Below are positions 24,958-34,668 of a stretch of DNA of 64,000 nucleotides, one piece after another. The stretch's first letter is position 1. Each line of letters opens with the position of its first letter. The notes below the pieces were generated by a model that saw nothing but the letters and a program-made list of their open reading frames with translations, ran no database searches and had not been told where the DNA came from. Both the position numbers and the translations under genes were made by a program. The DNA comes from Bryobacterales bacterium (GTDB lineage: Bacteria; Acidobacteriota; Terriglobia; Bryobacterales; Bryobacteraceae), in assembly GCA_016721425.1 (NCBI GenBank), contig JADKID010000012.1, positions 372,001 to 436,000 on the forward strand, read 5' to 3'.

Positions 24958-26260
24958 ACGGTGGCGGATCAAACACCGAGAGAATGCTCCGCACCATAGC
25001 CTCCCTGGTCGTGAAGCGCGTCTCGTCGTAGCACCCCAACGGATTCTCCACCACGTTCACCAGGCACTTGTTGCAGTACGTGCAGGGCACAGGAGCCACA
25101 TCCAAGCCCTGCTCGAACATCTGCGGCAAATCGGGATTCGCAATCAGTGTCCGCGCCATGCTCACCGCATCGCACTGGCCCGTCTCCAGCGCCTCGCGGA
25201 TCACGGACGCCGTCTGAAATCCGCCCGTGCAGATCACCGGAATCGTCACGGCCTTTCTGATTGCCGCCGCGTCGGGCAGGTTCAGCCCCTCGATCACCGT
25301 CCCCCTCGCCTTCACCCACTGATCGTGAAACAGCCTGCCCGTCAGGTCGTTCCTCAGCAGCAGGAAGTTGCGGAACGTGTGCTTCCCGCTTGAGACCATC
25401 GTGTCGTACACCCGCACGAAATCCGCAATCGGCAGATCTCCGGCCGGGTTCCGCGGATGCGGGAAGAAACTTCCGTTCGAGACGTGAATCGCATCCACGC
25501 CCTCCGCTTCCAGCCACTGGCATACCTGCACCGCGTCGTGGATCGTGTTCCCGCGCGCCTCCCCCAGCACCATCGCGTTGTTGTTCTCCGTCGCGCTGAT
25601 CTTCATCTGCAGATGGAAATCCCGCCCGCACCGCTTCCGGATGGATCGAACAATCTCCAGCACAAACCGCGCCCGGTTCTCCAACGTTCCGCCATATCCA
25701 TCCGTGCGGTCGTTGATCGCCGAACTCAGAAACTGCGTAATCAGATACCCGTTCGCCCCGTGCAATTCCACGCCGTCCAGCCCCGCCGCCTGCGCCCGCA
25801 CCGCCGCCTGCCCAAACTGCTGCACCACCTCGCCAATCTGGTTCTCCGTCATCGCCGTCGCCTCAAAGCCATGCAACGGATCGGGCTTCGAGGTCGAGCT
25901 CCAGCTCTCCGGATACTCCACCCCTGCCACATCGCGCTGCCGGCCCCCGTGGCTCAACTGCAGGATGAACTTGCAGTCAAACTCGTGGACCCGCCTCCCC
26001 ACCTCGCGCCAGAACGGGATCTTGTCGTCGGCATCCATCATCGCGTAGTTCGGCAGAATCCGCCCCCGCCCGTGCACCGGCACAAACGACGAGATGATCG
26101 CCCCCACGCCGCCCCGCGCGAATTTTGTCTCCCAATTGATCCTCGCTGGATTGCCGGAGCCGTCGTAGTTGTCGAACCGCCCCGATACATTCGAGCGGAT
26201 CAGCCTGTTCTTGAGACTCAGACTCCTGAACTGCAATGGCTCGAATATTCTGTCCGCCAT
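24947..26260 (-). CDS. Old-yellow-enzyme-family NADH:flavin oxidoreductase
   Basis: The 437-residue product follows the OYE barrel. It opens with FEPLQFRSLSLKNRLIRSNVSG, has QLSHGGRQ near residue 105, the active-site His/Asn pattern in GVELHGANGYLITQFLS, and SSAINDRTDGYGGTLENRARF. The phosphate-binding strand is PVICTGGF, followed by SMARTLIANPDLP. A CTYCNKCL cysteine cluster near residue 398 recalls the Fe-S-binding loop of 2,4-dienoyl-CoA reductase-type members, but the C-terminal FAD/NAD domain of those enzymes is absent. It would reduce an activated C=C bond using FMN. It lies 15 bases after the diheme cytochrome gene, so they are co-transcribed. Confidence 0.9.
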   Translation of the reverse strand: MADRIFEPLQFRSLSLKNRLIRSNVSGRFDNYDGSGNPARINWETKFARGGVGAIISSFVPVHGRGRILPNYAMMDADDKIPFWREVGRRVHEFDCKFILQLSHGGRQRDVAGVEYPESWSSTSKPDPLHGFEATAMTENQIGEVVQQFGQAAVRAQAAGLDGVELHGANGYLITQFLSSAINDRTDGYGGTLENRARFVLEIVRSIRKRCGRDFHLQMKISATENNNAMVLGEARGNTIHDAVQVCQWLEAEGVDAIHVSNGSFFPHPRNPAGDLPIADFVRVYDTMVSSGKHTFRNFLLLRNDLTGRLFHDQWVKARGTVIEGLNLPDAAAIRKAVTIPVICTGGFQTASVIREALETGQCDAVSMARTLIANPDLPQMFEQGLDVAPVPCTYCNKCLVNVVENPLGCYDETRFTTREAMVRSILSVFDPPPFTA

Positions 26261-26275
26261 GTAATGCCTCCGCCC

Positions 26276-28180
26276 TTAGAACGTCTTCACAAACTCGATC
26301 AGCGCGCGCTTGTCGTCGTCGCTCAAATCCTTCGCGAAGGTGTGCCCGCGATCCACCACAAAATCCGGCGACAGGTTGTTACGCAACAGCGCGTCGTACA
26401 ACAGCCCCTTGCCGATCAACCCACCGATGAACCGCGTGAAGAAGTTGTCGTTCCTCAGCAATTGCATCTGTGGAGCATTGATGTTGGCGATCAGGTTCAC
26501 GGGTGTCCCCTGCCTGATCTTGAGCTTGTAGCCGCTCTCCAACGGTTGATAGCTGTCCACGCTCGTCACCCACATCGACCTCGGCCCCAGCCGCTTTTCC
26601 GGCCACAACAGCTTCTCCATGGCGTCCTGAAATGCGGCCATCCGCCCGCTCACACTGGGGTCGCTGTTGAACACCCCCAACGCGTTGTTGTGAAAGTAGG
26701 GCGCTGTCGCCCACACGCCCGATAGCGTCGGCACGCGGTAATACCCGCGCCCACCCGCCGGCGGTTGGAAGTTGATTGGCTTATTCGTCCGCACCGGATT
26801 GTACAGCCCCTTCAACTCGCCCGCTGCCGGCTGATCCTTATACGTCCTCGACGAGAACTCCTCCCACACATGACCTGCAATCGCATTGGTGGCCAGTGCA
26901 CGCCCGGCATTGGTCCCGATCTCGCTCACCGGATAGCGACGGTCATTGGAGAGGAAGTTCTCCTCCAAAAAGTCCGCCCGCTGCACCGCCTGCCGGAACC
27001 ACGCCGCCACATCGGACGTCCCCGCCGGAGGCTGCTTGCTGGAATGACAGCGCGCGCACTGATCCGCAAATGCCAGCGCGCCCCGCCGCAACACTTCCGC
27101 ATCCTTGGTCAGAAATCGATCCCCGCCCGGTGCGTCCTTCAGCCGCGCCGGCTGCACCGTCTTCAGGAACGCCTCCGCCCCGGCCATGAGTGCCTCTGTC
27201 GCCCGCCAATCCGGACAGTCCTTTCGCGCCAGCGCAATTCGGAACGGCTTCTGCTCCATCTTGGTCCCGCTGATCGGATCGTGCAGCGTCGTCCAGTAGT
27301 CCGAGCACATCCCGATATTGACGTAGACCCGCAGCGACGCCCCCGCCGTCCCAATCGAATCCGACCCGTCTTTCAGAATGTGGTGCACTGGGCGCGTCGT
27401 CCCGTCGGCCATCGTCTCCGTGTGCCACGGCCGGTCCGCGAGATGCACAATCGAGTTAATCGCGTTTGGATTGAAAATATGATCCGTCGCAAACCGCGAA
27501 GTGTCCGAAGTCCCCGCCGGCTGCACGTTCGCCACATGCCATCGGAAGTCCTTGGCATCCAGCTTCAGCCCGAACAACGTCCCTTCCTTGAAGTACTGGT
27601 TGCCGATCGCCGAGGAGAGGTTGTACCAGCGCGGACTCTCCGGATCCTTCGGCGGATACAGCGGGTTGAAGCCGATATGGCAAAACCCGCACGTCATGCC
27701 GATCAGGTACGGCGGCTCCACGCTCGCCGGGTCCTTCAGATACTTGTTCACGTCCCAGACAACCCGGTCGAACTTCGGATTCGGAAACTTCCTCAGCCCC
27801 ACTACACCCGACGACTGGCTTGGAATCCCCGGCACATCCACCGCCTTGCAGACGTCCATCCAAAGCCCGTATTCATCCGGCTTGGCCGCCGCCGTGCAGT
27901 CCGGATCGTTCACCACGCCCATCGTCTTGAAACGCTCCGGTCGCCGCCGCGAGTCCACATATTGCAGCAGATCCGTGATGCCGTGCGTTCGCGCCGCCAC
28001 GCCCCGCCAGAACTTCTCGCCGCCGCCCGTCCAGAAATACCAGGTGTTCCGCCCCTCCCGCTCCTGCGGTGTCAGTCTCTCGCCGCCATATTCGTAGCTG
28101 TCCGTGATTGGCGCGTTGCCCTGACTCAGCAAAACTGTCGCAGCTGCCAGACTCAGCAGAAGAAGCCGGAAGGATCGCAT
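26276..28180 (-). CDS. Secreted diheme c-type cytochrome
   Basis: The 634-residue product has a signal peptide (LLLLSLAAATVLLSQG) and two CxxCH heme sites: CGFCH near residue 165 and CARCH near residue 377. Late in the protein YYRVPTLSGVWATAPYFHNNALG resembles the methionine/phenylalanine region of cytochrome c peroxidase-like and thiol-oxidase-like (DUF1592/CxxCH) proteins. It is periplasmic and probably passes electrons in an oxidation whose substrate is unknown. It sits 15 bases upstream of the old-yellow-enzyme gene on the same strand and 92 bases downstream of the metallo-beta-lactamase-fold gene. Many acidobacterial genomes carry several such large cytochromes. Confidence 0.82.
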   Translation of the reverse strand: MRSFRLLLLSLAAATVLLSQGNAPITDSYEYGGERLTPQEREGRNTWYFWTGGGEKFWRGVAARTHGITDLLQYVDSRRRPERFKTMGVVNDPDCTAAAKPDEYGLWMDVCKAVDVPGIPSQSSGVVGLRKFPNPKFDRVVWDVNKYLKDPASVEPPYLIGMTCGFCHIGFNPLYPPKDPESPRWYNLSSAIGNQYFKEGTLFGLKLDAKDFRWHVANVQPAGTSDTSRFATDHIFNPNAINSIVHLADRPWHTETMADGTTRPVHHILKDGSDSIGTAGASLRVYVNIGMCSDYWTTLHDPISGTKMEQKPFRIALARKDCPDWRATEALMAGAEAFLKTVQPARLKDAPGGDRFLTKDAEVLRRGALAFADQCARCHSSKQPPAGTSDVAAWFRQAVQRADFLEENFLSNDRRYPVSEIGTNAGRALATNAIAGHVWEEFSSRTYKDQPAAGELKGLYNPVRTNKPINFQPPAGGRGYYRVPTLSGVWATAPYFHNNALGVFNSDPSVSGRMAAFQDAMEKLLWPEKRLGPRSMWVTSVDSYQPLESGYKLKIRQGTPVNLIANINAPQMQLLRNDNFFTRFIGGLIGKGLLYDALLRNNLSPDFVVDRGHTFAKDLSDDDKRALIEFVKTF

Positions 28181-28272
28181 GGAATAGAAATATAACCCAT
28201 CCGTCCAGTATGCGAAAGCCTTTTCTTCTCAGGCCCGGCGCAGCACTCCGTCATCGCCTGCCCACCCACGCG

Positions 28273-29037
28273 CTACAGCGCGTACTCCTGCTCCCCCGCC
28301 GCCACCTCTAAGCCCGCAATCCCCAGCGCCCCAAGCGCCCGCTCCAGTTCGGCGCGGTAACGGTGCTTCAGGTGCATCGCCAGCACCCGCTCCATCCGCG
28401 GCATCTTCCTGACCTCCGCCGCAAATAGCGACGGCGTCAGATGCCCGGACACGCGAGCCAGGCCCTCCATCGCATCCGGAAACGTACACTCCAGAAACAC
28501 GGACCGTGGCTCCGGAAAGTCCTGCGCAAACTCCCAGATCCGCTCCGTCGGCCCGCTATCGGCCCCAAACACCACCGTGGACGCTCCGTCCGTCACGATA
28601 TAGCCCGTCGTAGCCACCACGTGGTTCACCGGCACGGGCAGCACCCGCAGCCCCTCCACCACCACCGCCCGCTCCGGCACAAGCTCGTCCACCACCACAA
28701 ACGGCCGCCCCTCCGGAGCCAGCGAAAAGAAATCCGGCCACACCACGTTGTTGAACACGTGCCGCCGCAGCGCATCCAGTGTCTCCGGCATCGCGTGCAG
28801 AACTACGGCAGGCTCCGCCGGATCCCAGGCATTTTCGAGAAACACCGGCAGGCTGCCAATGTGATCCATATGCGAATGTGTCAGGAAGATGTGCCGCACC
28901 TTCGCCTGCCCGGCCGGCGACCCCACAAAACCAAGCGTCCCCGCGTCCACCGCCACGCACCCGTTGATCAGGTACGAGCTGGCATACTGCCGCTCCCGCG
29001 GCTCATCCGGCGACGATCCCAATAGGCGCACTTGCAT
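28273..29037 (-). CDS. Metallo-beta-lactamase-fold hydrolase, phosphodiesterase-like
   Basis: The 254-residue protein carries the dinuclear zinc motif HIFLTHSHMDHIGSLPVF near residue 50, further ligand histidines in VPVNHVVATTGY and MHLKHRY, and an Asp ligand in GADSG. The HSHMDHI form and the lack of extra domains resemble class II cyclic-nucleotide phosphodiesterases and RNase Z-like proteins. The ATG at 29037 was chosen because the fold begins right there (MQVRLLGSSP). It is divergent from the GAF-PP2C gene across 67 bases, and an adenylate cyclase lies just beyond that gene. A cAMP-degrading role is therefore attractive but unproven. Confidence 0.78.
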   Translation of the reverse strand: MQVRLLGSSPDEPRERQYASSYLINGCVAVDAGTLGFVGSPAGQAKVRHIFLTHSHMDHIGSLPVFLENAWDPAEPAVVLHAMPETLDALRRHVFNNVVWPDFFSLAPEGRPFVVVDELVPERAVVVEGLRVLPVPVNHVVATTGYIVTDGASTVVFGADSGPTERIWEFAQDFPEPRSVFLECTFPDAMEGLARVSGHLTPSLFAAEVRKMPRMERVLAMHLKHRYRAELERALGALGIAGLEVAAGEQEYAL

Positions 29038-29104
29038 GGCAGCACGTTCAATATCCCACCAGCGGCCTGCTTCCGGCAACCTGGTCGCGATACACTCATC
29101 CCTG

Positions 29105-30343
29105 ATGACGCAGGACGACCGCATCTCCCAGGTGATCTTTGATTACGCTGCCCGCATCGGCGGCGCCCAGGATCCCGAAGCCCTTCTCCACCTCAACGCC
29201 GCCATGGCTCGCGATCTCACCGGCGCCGATCGCTGTTCCCTCTGGCTCATCGATCCGAAATCCGGCGAGCTCTGGACCAAGGTCGCCCACGGCGTCCCCG
29301 AGCTTCGCATTCTCCCCGGCACCGGCATCGTCGGGGCCAGTATCACCAGCGGCGAAACCATCCTCGTCAACGACACTTCCCAGGACCCGCGTTTCCTCCA
29401 GCGCGTCGATCAGAAGAGCGGCTATCAAACCCACTCCATGCTGGTCCTCCCCATGCGCAACGCCGCCGGCGCCGTCATCGGAGCCCTCCAGGCCCTCAAC
29501 AAACCCGAAGGCTTCACCGCTGACGACGTCAAGCTCCTCAACCTCGCCGTCAGCTACTCCGCCTCCGCCATCGAAACCCAGCAACTCCGCCAGGAGGCCG
29601 AGGAGACCAAGCTCCTCCACAAAGAGCTCGCCATCGCCCGCCAGGTGCAGAATCAGCTCTTCCCCCAGAATCCGCCCACCTTCCCCGGCCTCGATTACGC
29701 CGCCTTCTGCCGCCCAGCCCGCTTTGTCGGCGGCGACTACTACGACTTCACAGCCCTGCCCGATGGCACTCTCTTCTTCACCCTCGGCGACGTCTCCGGC
29801 AAGGGCGTCGCCGCGGCCGTTCTCATGGCATCCATCCAGGCCGCGCTTCGCACCCAGGTGGTCGAGCGCCCCGCCTCCCTCTCCGCCCTCATCAACCACT
29901 TCAACAAGGCCGTCTATTCGTTCTCCAACGGCGTGAAGTACTCCACCCTCTTCGTCGGCATCCTCGATGTCGCCAATCGCACTCTCACCTACGTCAACGC
30001 CGGCCAGGCCCCGCCCCTTCTGGTCCGCGCCGCCAATTACTCCATCGAGCATCTCACCGAGGGCGGCATGCCAGTCGGCCTCATGCCCGCCGGCCGCTAC
30101 ACCCAGGCAGTCGTCGCGCTCGAGCCCGGCGACCTCATCTTCGCCTACTCCGACGGCATCAGCGAAGCCACCAATATCCGCGAGGAGATCTGGGAAGAGG
30201 CCGACTTCGAATCCCTGCTCGCCGCTTGCTCCACAGGCTCCGCGCAGCACTCCATTGACACCATCGTCAAGGGAGCCGATGACTTCACCGGTGAAGCCGA
30301 TCAAGCCGACGACACGACCATCGTCGCCCTCAAGCTCGCCTGA
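29105..30343 (+). CDS. GAF-domain PP2C (SpoIIE/RsbU-type) serine phosphatase
   Basis: The 412-residue product has an N-terminal GAF domain (about residues 20-165, including LTGADRCSLWLIDP and VLPMRNAAGAVIGALQALN). A helical linker with KELAIARQVQNQLFPQNPP follows, the typical entry of SpoIIE-type phosphatases. The PP2C domain (about residues 205-410) has metal-binding residues in FVGGDYYDF, FFTLGDVSGKGVAAAVLMA and FAYSDGISEATN. Such proteins dephosphorylate anti-sigma antagonists or similar switch proteins in response to a ligand bound by GAF. No STAS or anti-sigma kinase gene is next to it. Its end overlaps the convergent cyclase by 14 bases. Confidence 0.9.
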   Translation: MTQDDRISQVIFDYAARIGGAQDPEALLHLNAAMARDLTGADRCSLWLIDPKSGELWTKVAHGVPELRILPGTGIVGASITSGETILVNDTSQDPRFLQRVDQKSGYQTHSMLVLPMRNAAGAVIGALQALNKPEGFTADDVKLLNLAVSYSASAIETQQLRQEAEETKLLHKELAIARQVQNQLFPQNPPTFPGLDYAAFCRPARFVGGDYYDFTALPDGTLFFTLGDVSGKGVAAAVLMASIQAALRTQVVERPASLSALINHFNKAVYSFSNGVKYSTLFVGILDVANRTLTYVNAGQAPPLLVRAANYSIEHLTEGGMPVGLMPAGRYTQAVVALEPGDLIFAYSDGISEATNIREEIWEEADFESLLAACSTGSAQHSIDTIVKGADDFTGEADQADDTTIVALKLA

Positions 30344-32288
30344 GCAGCCACGCCTCCACCCGTCCCTTGCCCTTCACCTCGATCTCGCCCCGGGATTCGA
30401 ACGCGAATTCATTGCGCAGTGCTTCATAGACCGGGCGCGTCACCTGCACCTCATCCGATACCCCGTGCGATTCCATCCGGCTCGCCACGTTCACCGTGTC
30501 CCCCCACAGATCGTAAATGTACTTCGTCGCCCCGATCACTCCTGCCACCACCGGCCCCGAGTTCAACCCCACCCGGATCGAAAACTCCTTGCCGTGCGAG
30601 AGAGAAAACGTCCGCGTCGCATCGAGCATATCCAGAGCCATGGATGCCATCCGCTGCGCGTGCTCCGGCTCCGGCACCGGCAGCCCCGATACCGCCATGT
30701 AGCAGTCCCCAATCGTCTTGATCTTCTCCACTCCGTGCAACTGCGCCAGTTCGTCAAATCGTGTGAACAGTTCGTTCAGAAACTGCACCACCTCCGCCGG
30801 CCCCTCCCGCCCGGACATCGCCGTAAAGCCCACGATGTCGGCGAAGAGAACGGTCACCTCCGGGAACGCATCCGCAATCCGCTCTTCGCCGCTCTTCAGC
30901 CGCAGCGCGATCGGCGCCGGCAGTATGTTCAATAACAGATCCTCGTTCTCGCGGTTCCTACTCTGCAGCTCCTGCGTCTGCCGCGCCAGGCTCGACGCCA
31001 TCGAGTTAAACTGCGCCGAGAGCAGCCCCAGTTCATCCCGCGACCGCACCGCTACCCGCGTATCCAGATGCCCCGACGCCACGCGGCGCGCCCCGTCCAC
31101 CAGTTCCCGGATCGGTCGCACCAGCACGCTCGAAATCGCCACGCCAATCAGCCCCATCGCCACCAACACCACGAAGAACCACAACCGCAGCTTGTTCCGC
31201 ATCCGCTCCACCGGCGCCAGCGCTTCCGCCGCATCCATCCAGGTCGTCATCTGCCAGTTCAACCCAGCCACCCGCACCGGCCCGCCCGAAACCACTAGGC
31301 GCCGCCCGTCCGCCAGAGTCACCAGGCCCTCGCCCAACATTGCCGGATCCACGCGCTGCTTCAGGATCGTGGTTCCGCCGGTCCGATGCCGCGCATTGGA
31401 CCGCATAAGCATATCAGCGCCCACGATCCACGTATCGCCGCCCTGCCCCAGCCCGTCGTTTGCCCACCCCTGGAATCCGGAAGCCGCGTTGTCCAACTCC
31501 GCCGTGGAGAGTTGGAGGATCAACACACCAACGCGCCGATTGCCATCGTTGATCGTTGTCGCCACAAATGCCTGCGGCGTACCCAAGGCTGGCCCGTAGC
31601 TCTCGAAATCTGTGATGACGACGGCATCCGGATCCGTGCTCGCACACGCCAGCCGGAAGGCCCTCGCCGCACCCGTGTCGCGGTAGGCCCCGCTCAGCAG
31701 GCGCGTCGCAAAGTCGGCCTGCCTGGCGGCCGAATACACCACCTCGCCCGTCACGTCATCCACCAGCATCAGATCTTCGTAGCCAAACCGGGCCGTGACC
31801 TTCCGGAAGGAGGGATCATGCCGTGCAAGTACCCTGGCGTAGCTGCTCGCGTCGTGGCCCGCCGCCGCCAGATACCGCCATTGCAGATACCACTCTGCCG
31901 GCGCGCGTGGGAGCAACTCTTCCACCGCCACCGGCGCCAGCCCCGCCTTCGCCAGCGCGGGCAAGTGCTTCTGCCGGTAGTAGGCCTCCACGTCGCGCTT
32001 CGCATCCGCATCCACGCCGCCGCGGTTCAGCTCCGCAATCGCCACCCGAAACTCGTCCATCGCATCAACAACGTTCCGTGCTTCGCTCAGAGTATCCGTG
32101 TGAAGCTCCACCGTCCGCAAATAGGCTTCCACCTGCTGCGCGCGCGCCCGCCTCACCCCGCGCACCTCCTGCCATACCGCCTGCGTCAGGCTCTCCTGGG
32201 CGTTGTGATACCCGATATACCCGGAGATCAACGCGGCGCCCGCCCCCAGCGCCGCCAGCGTCAATGCCAGCTTGATGCGAATCGACAT
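30330..32288 (-). CDS. Membrane-bound adenylate cyclase with extracytoplasmic sensor and HAMP domain
   Basis: The 652-residue product has an N-terminal membrane helix (ALTLAALGAGAALISGYIGY). An extracytoplasmic sensor of about 330 residues follows, Cache-like with an ILQLS and TTWMDAAEAL region. A second helix (LWFFVVLVAMGLIGVAISSVL) leads to HAMP (PIRELVDGARRVASGHLDTRV) and a class III cyclase domain. Metal-binding Asp residues are in VLFADIVGFTAMSG and IKTIGDCYMAVSG. The Lys in EKIKTIG and the Asp in YDLWGDTVNVASRM are the adenine-selecting pair, so ATP rather than GTP is expected. The catalytic core appears complete. It should make cAMP in response to an external signal. Confidence 0.92.
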   Translation of the reverse strand: MSIRIKLALTLAALGAGAALISGYIGYHNAQESLTQAVWQEVRGVRRARAQQVEAYLRTVELHTDTLSEARNVVDAMDEFRVAIAELNRGGVDADAKRDVEAYYRQKHLPALAKAGLAPVAVEELLPRAPAEWYLQWRYLAAAGHDASSYARVLARHDPSFRKVTARFGYEDLMLVDDVTGEVVYSAARQADFATRLLSGAYRDTGAARAFRLACASTDPDAVVITDFESYGPALGTPQAFVATTINDGNRRVGVLILQLSTAELDNAASGFQGWANDGLGQGGDTWIVGADMLMRSNARHRTGGTTILKQRVDPAMLGEGLVTLADGRRLVVSGGPVRVAGLNWQMTTWMDAAEALAPVERMRNKLRLWFFVVLVAMGLIGVAISSVLVRPIRELVDGARRVASGHLDTRVAVRSRDELGLLSAQFNSMASSLARQTQELQSRNRENEDLLLNILPAPIALRLKSGEERIADAFPEVTVLFADIVGFTAMSGREGPAEVVQFLNELFTRFDELAQLHGVEKIKTIGDCYMAVSGLPVPEPEHAQRMASMALDMLDATRTFSLSHGKEFSIRVGLNSGPVVAGVIGATKYIYDLWGDTVNVASRMESHGVSDEVQVTRPVYEALRNEFAFESRGEIEVKGKGRVEAWLLRRA

Positions 32289-32420
32289 ACCACTACCAGC
32301 AACCTCTCATCCCATCGCTCCATCACTGTCCGCCGCCACGCACCCCAACGAACCATAGGCCAATATCCCCCACCCTGGTTTACCATAGAGCCAGAGGGCT
32401 CTCCAATCGTCAAGGTATGC

Positions 32421-33182
32421 GTGCTCGCGTCGTCCAGCGCGGGTAATTCTACATTCATCGGGACAGATAGCACGAGAATCCTCGTCGACGCCGGCTTGAG
32501 CTGCAAGCAGATCGTCGAGCGACTCGCCGCCATCGGCGAGGACTTCCACAAACTCGATGCCATCTTCATCACCCACGAGCATTCCGATCACATCTCCGGC
32601 CTGCCCACCCTGATGAAGAAGCTCGGCAGCCGCGTCCCCGTCTTCCTCACCACCCACACCGCGCCCCTCCTCGATTGGAACACCGCCACGCCCCACATCG
32701 AGACCTTCCAGGCCGGAGCCACCATCGACGTAGGCGACCTCTCCGTCGGCTCCTTCACCATCCCCCACGACACCATCGATCCCGTCGGCTTCACCATTCG
32801 CGCCCAGGGCCTCAAAGTCGCCATCGCCACGGACCTCGGCTACATGCCCGATAGCGTCCGCTTCCACCTCAAGGGCGCCAACTTCCTGCTCCTCGAATCC
32901 AACCACGACCCCGAAACCCTGAAGGTCGGCCCCTACCCTTGGCACATCAAGCAGCGAATCCTCTCGCGCAAAGGCCACCTCTCCAATCAGGCCGCCTGCG
33001 ACTACATCACCTCCGAACTCACCAGCGAGACCCATACCCTCGTACTCGGACACCTCAGCGAGACAAACAACGATATCTGGAATGCCGAGCTCTGCGCCAA
33101 AATGGCTCTCGATCAGTGCGGCCTGAAACCCCGCTTGATCGTAGCCGAGCCGCGCAAGCTCAGTGAAATTTTTCAACTGTAG
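32421..33182 (+). CDS. WalJ/YycJ-like metallo-beta-lactamase-fold exonuclease
   Basis: The product of about 253 residues shows LASSSAGNSTFIGTDSTRIL at its N-terminus and the metal motif IFITHEHSDHISGL, then IATDLGYMPDSV, LLLESNHDPETL and LVLGHLSETNN. These fit the WalJ (YycJ) family of DNA exonucleases linked to mismatch repair and cell-wall regulation. The start is uncertain: the first in-frame standard codon is GTG at 32421, with AAGG upstream. The conserved strand seems to begin four codons earlier (VKVCVLASSS), where no ATG, GTG or TTG exists. It is eight bases upstream of purB, so they form an operon. Confidence 0.85.
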   Translation: MLASSSAGNSTFIGTDSTRILVDAGLSCKQIVERLAAIGEDFHKLDAIFITHEHSDHISGLPTLMKKLGSRVPVFLTTHTAPLLDWNTATPHIETFQAGATIDVGDLSVGSFTIPHDTIDPVGFTIRAQGLKVAIATDLGYMPDSVRFHLKGANFLLLESNHDPETLKVGPYPWHIKQRILSRKGHLSNQAACDYITSELTSETHTLVLGHLSETNNDIWNAELCAKMALDQCGLKPRLIVAEPRKLSEIFQL

Positions 33183-33190
33183 GATTTATC

Positions 33191-34504
33191 ATGATTGAAC
33201 GCTATACCCGCCCCGCCATGGGCCAAGTTTGGAGTGATGAAAGCAAGTACCGTCAATGGCTTGCCGTTGAGCTCGCCACCGCCGAAGTCCTCGCCGAGCA
33301 CGGCAAAGTCCCCGCCGAAGCAGCCGTGCAGTTGCGCGAGAACGCCGGCTTCACCGTCGAGCGCATCCTCGAAATCGAGAAGGACATCCGCCACGACGTC
33401 ATCGCCTTCACGACATGCGTAGCAGAAACGATGAAAGCGAAGGGCGTCGCCGAGGCCTCCCGCTGGTTCCATTACGGCCTCACATCCAATGACGTGGTCG
33501 ATACCGCCCAGGCTCTACAACTGAAGGAATCCGCAGCCCTTCTGCTAGCCGGGCTCGCCGAGCTGATCGAAACCCTCAAGACCCGCGCCTTCGAGTTCAA
33601 AGACACCATCGCCATCGGCCGCACGCACGGGGTCCATGCCGAGCCCATCACCTTTGGCCTCAAGCTCGCCCTGTGGTACGACGAGGCCGTGCGCGCCCAT
33701 CGCCGTCTTTCCCAGGCGGCCGAGGACCTCCGCTTCGGCAAGCTCTCCGGCGCAGTCGGCAACCTCGCCCATCTCTCCCCGGAAGCGGAAAAGCAGATCT
33801 GTGAGAAACTCGGCCTCCAGGTGGCGCCCATCGCCAGCCAGGTGCTCGCCCGCGACCGCCACGCCGCTTTCGTCTCGGCTCTCGCCCTCGTCTGTGCCCT
33901 CTGTGAGAAGTGCGCCCTGGAGGTCCGCCACCTCCAGCGGACCGAGGTCCGCGAGGCCGAGGAACCCTTTGCCGAGGGCCAACAAAAGGGCTCCAGCGCC
34001 ATGCCCCACAAGCGCAACCCCATTGTGAGCGAGCAGATCTGCGGCCTCGCCCGCGTGGTCCGCTCCAATGTCCAGGCCGCCTTTGAGAACATTGCCCTCT
34101 GGCACGAGCGCGACATCTCCCACTCCAGCGTCGAACGCGTCATCCTGCCCGATTCGGCGATTCTCACCGATTATCTCCTAGCGAAAACTATCTGGCTTGT
34201 CGGAAAAATGCGCGTCTACCCCGAGCGCATGCGCCGCAACCTCGATTCCACCCAGGGCTTGGTCTTCTCCGGTCAGGTCCTGCTCGATCTCACCGCCGCC
34301 GGCATGCTGCGCGAGCAGGCATATAAGATCGTCCAAACGGAAGCCATGAAGGCTTGGCACGAAGAGGGCAACTTCCGCGCCGTCATCGAAAACCATCCCG
34401 ATGTTCTGCAACATCTTTCGCCGGAGCAGATAGCCCACGCTTTCTCGATCGAGCGCCAGCTTGCCGGCGTCGATGCCATCTTCCAGCGCGTCTTCGTTAA
34501 CTGA
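33191..34504 (+). CDS. purB: Adenylosuccinate lyase
   Basis: The 437-residue product has the fumarase/aspartase superfamily signature GSSAMPHKRNPI near residue 270. It also has the PurB-type N-terminus MIERYTRPAMGQVWSDESKY and the catalytic histidine segments WFHYGLTSNDVVDTA and GRTHGVHAEPITFG. It catalyses two fumarate-releasing steps, in IMP and in AMP synthesis. It follows the WalJ-like gene by eight bases with no room for its own promoter. The length is normal for the family, and all active-site segments are intact. Confidence 0.96.
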   Translation: MIERYTRPAMGQVWSDESKYRQWLAVELATAEVLAEHGKVPAEAAVQLRENAGFTVERILEIEKDIRHDVIAFTTCVAETMKAKGVAEASRWFHYGLTSNDVVDTAQALQLKESAALLLAGLAELIETLKTRAFEFKDTIAIGRTHGVHAEPITFGLKLALWYDEAVRAHRRLSQAAEDLRFGKLSGAVGNLAHLSPEAEKQICEKLGLQVAPIASQVLARDRHAAFVSALALVCALCEKCALEVRHLQRTEVREAEEPFAEGQQKGSSAMPHKRNPIVSEQICGLARVVRSNVQAAFENIALWHERDISHSSVERVILPDSAILTDYLLAKTIWLVGKMRVYPERMRRNLDSTQGLVFSGQVLLDLTAAGMLREQAYKIVQTEAMKAWHEEGNFRAVIENHPDVLQHLSPEQIAHAFSIERQLAGVDAIFQRVFVN

Positions 34505-34668
34505 ACAAAGCGGCTGACGCTGTGTTTCAAAATTGAGGGGTCAGATTTCACCTTTTCGGGTTAGACTGAACTCGGGTAAGGAGATGTCCCGGCCGGACCC
34601 GCAAACTCATGATTGAGACCAGGAAGCCCGAACGCAACGGTAAGCACCTGCCCAGGAGAAACCGGGGC

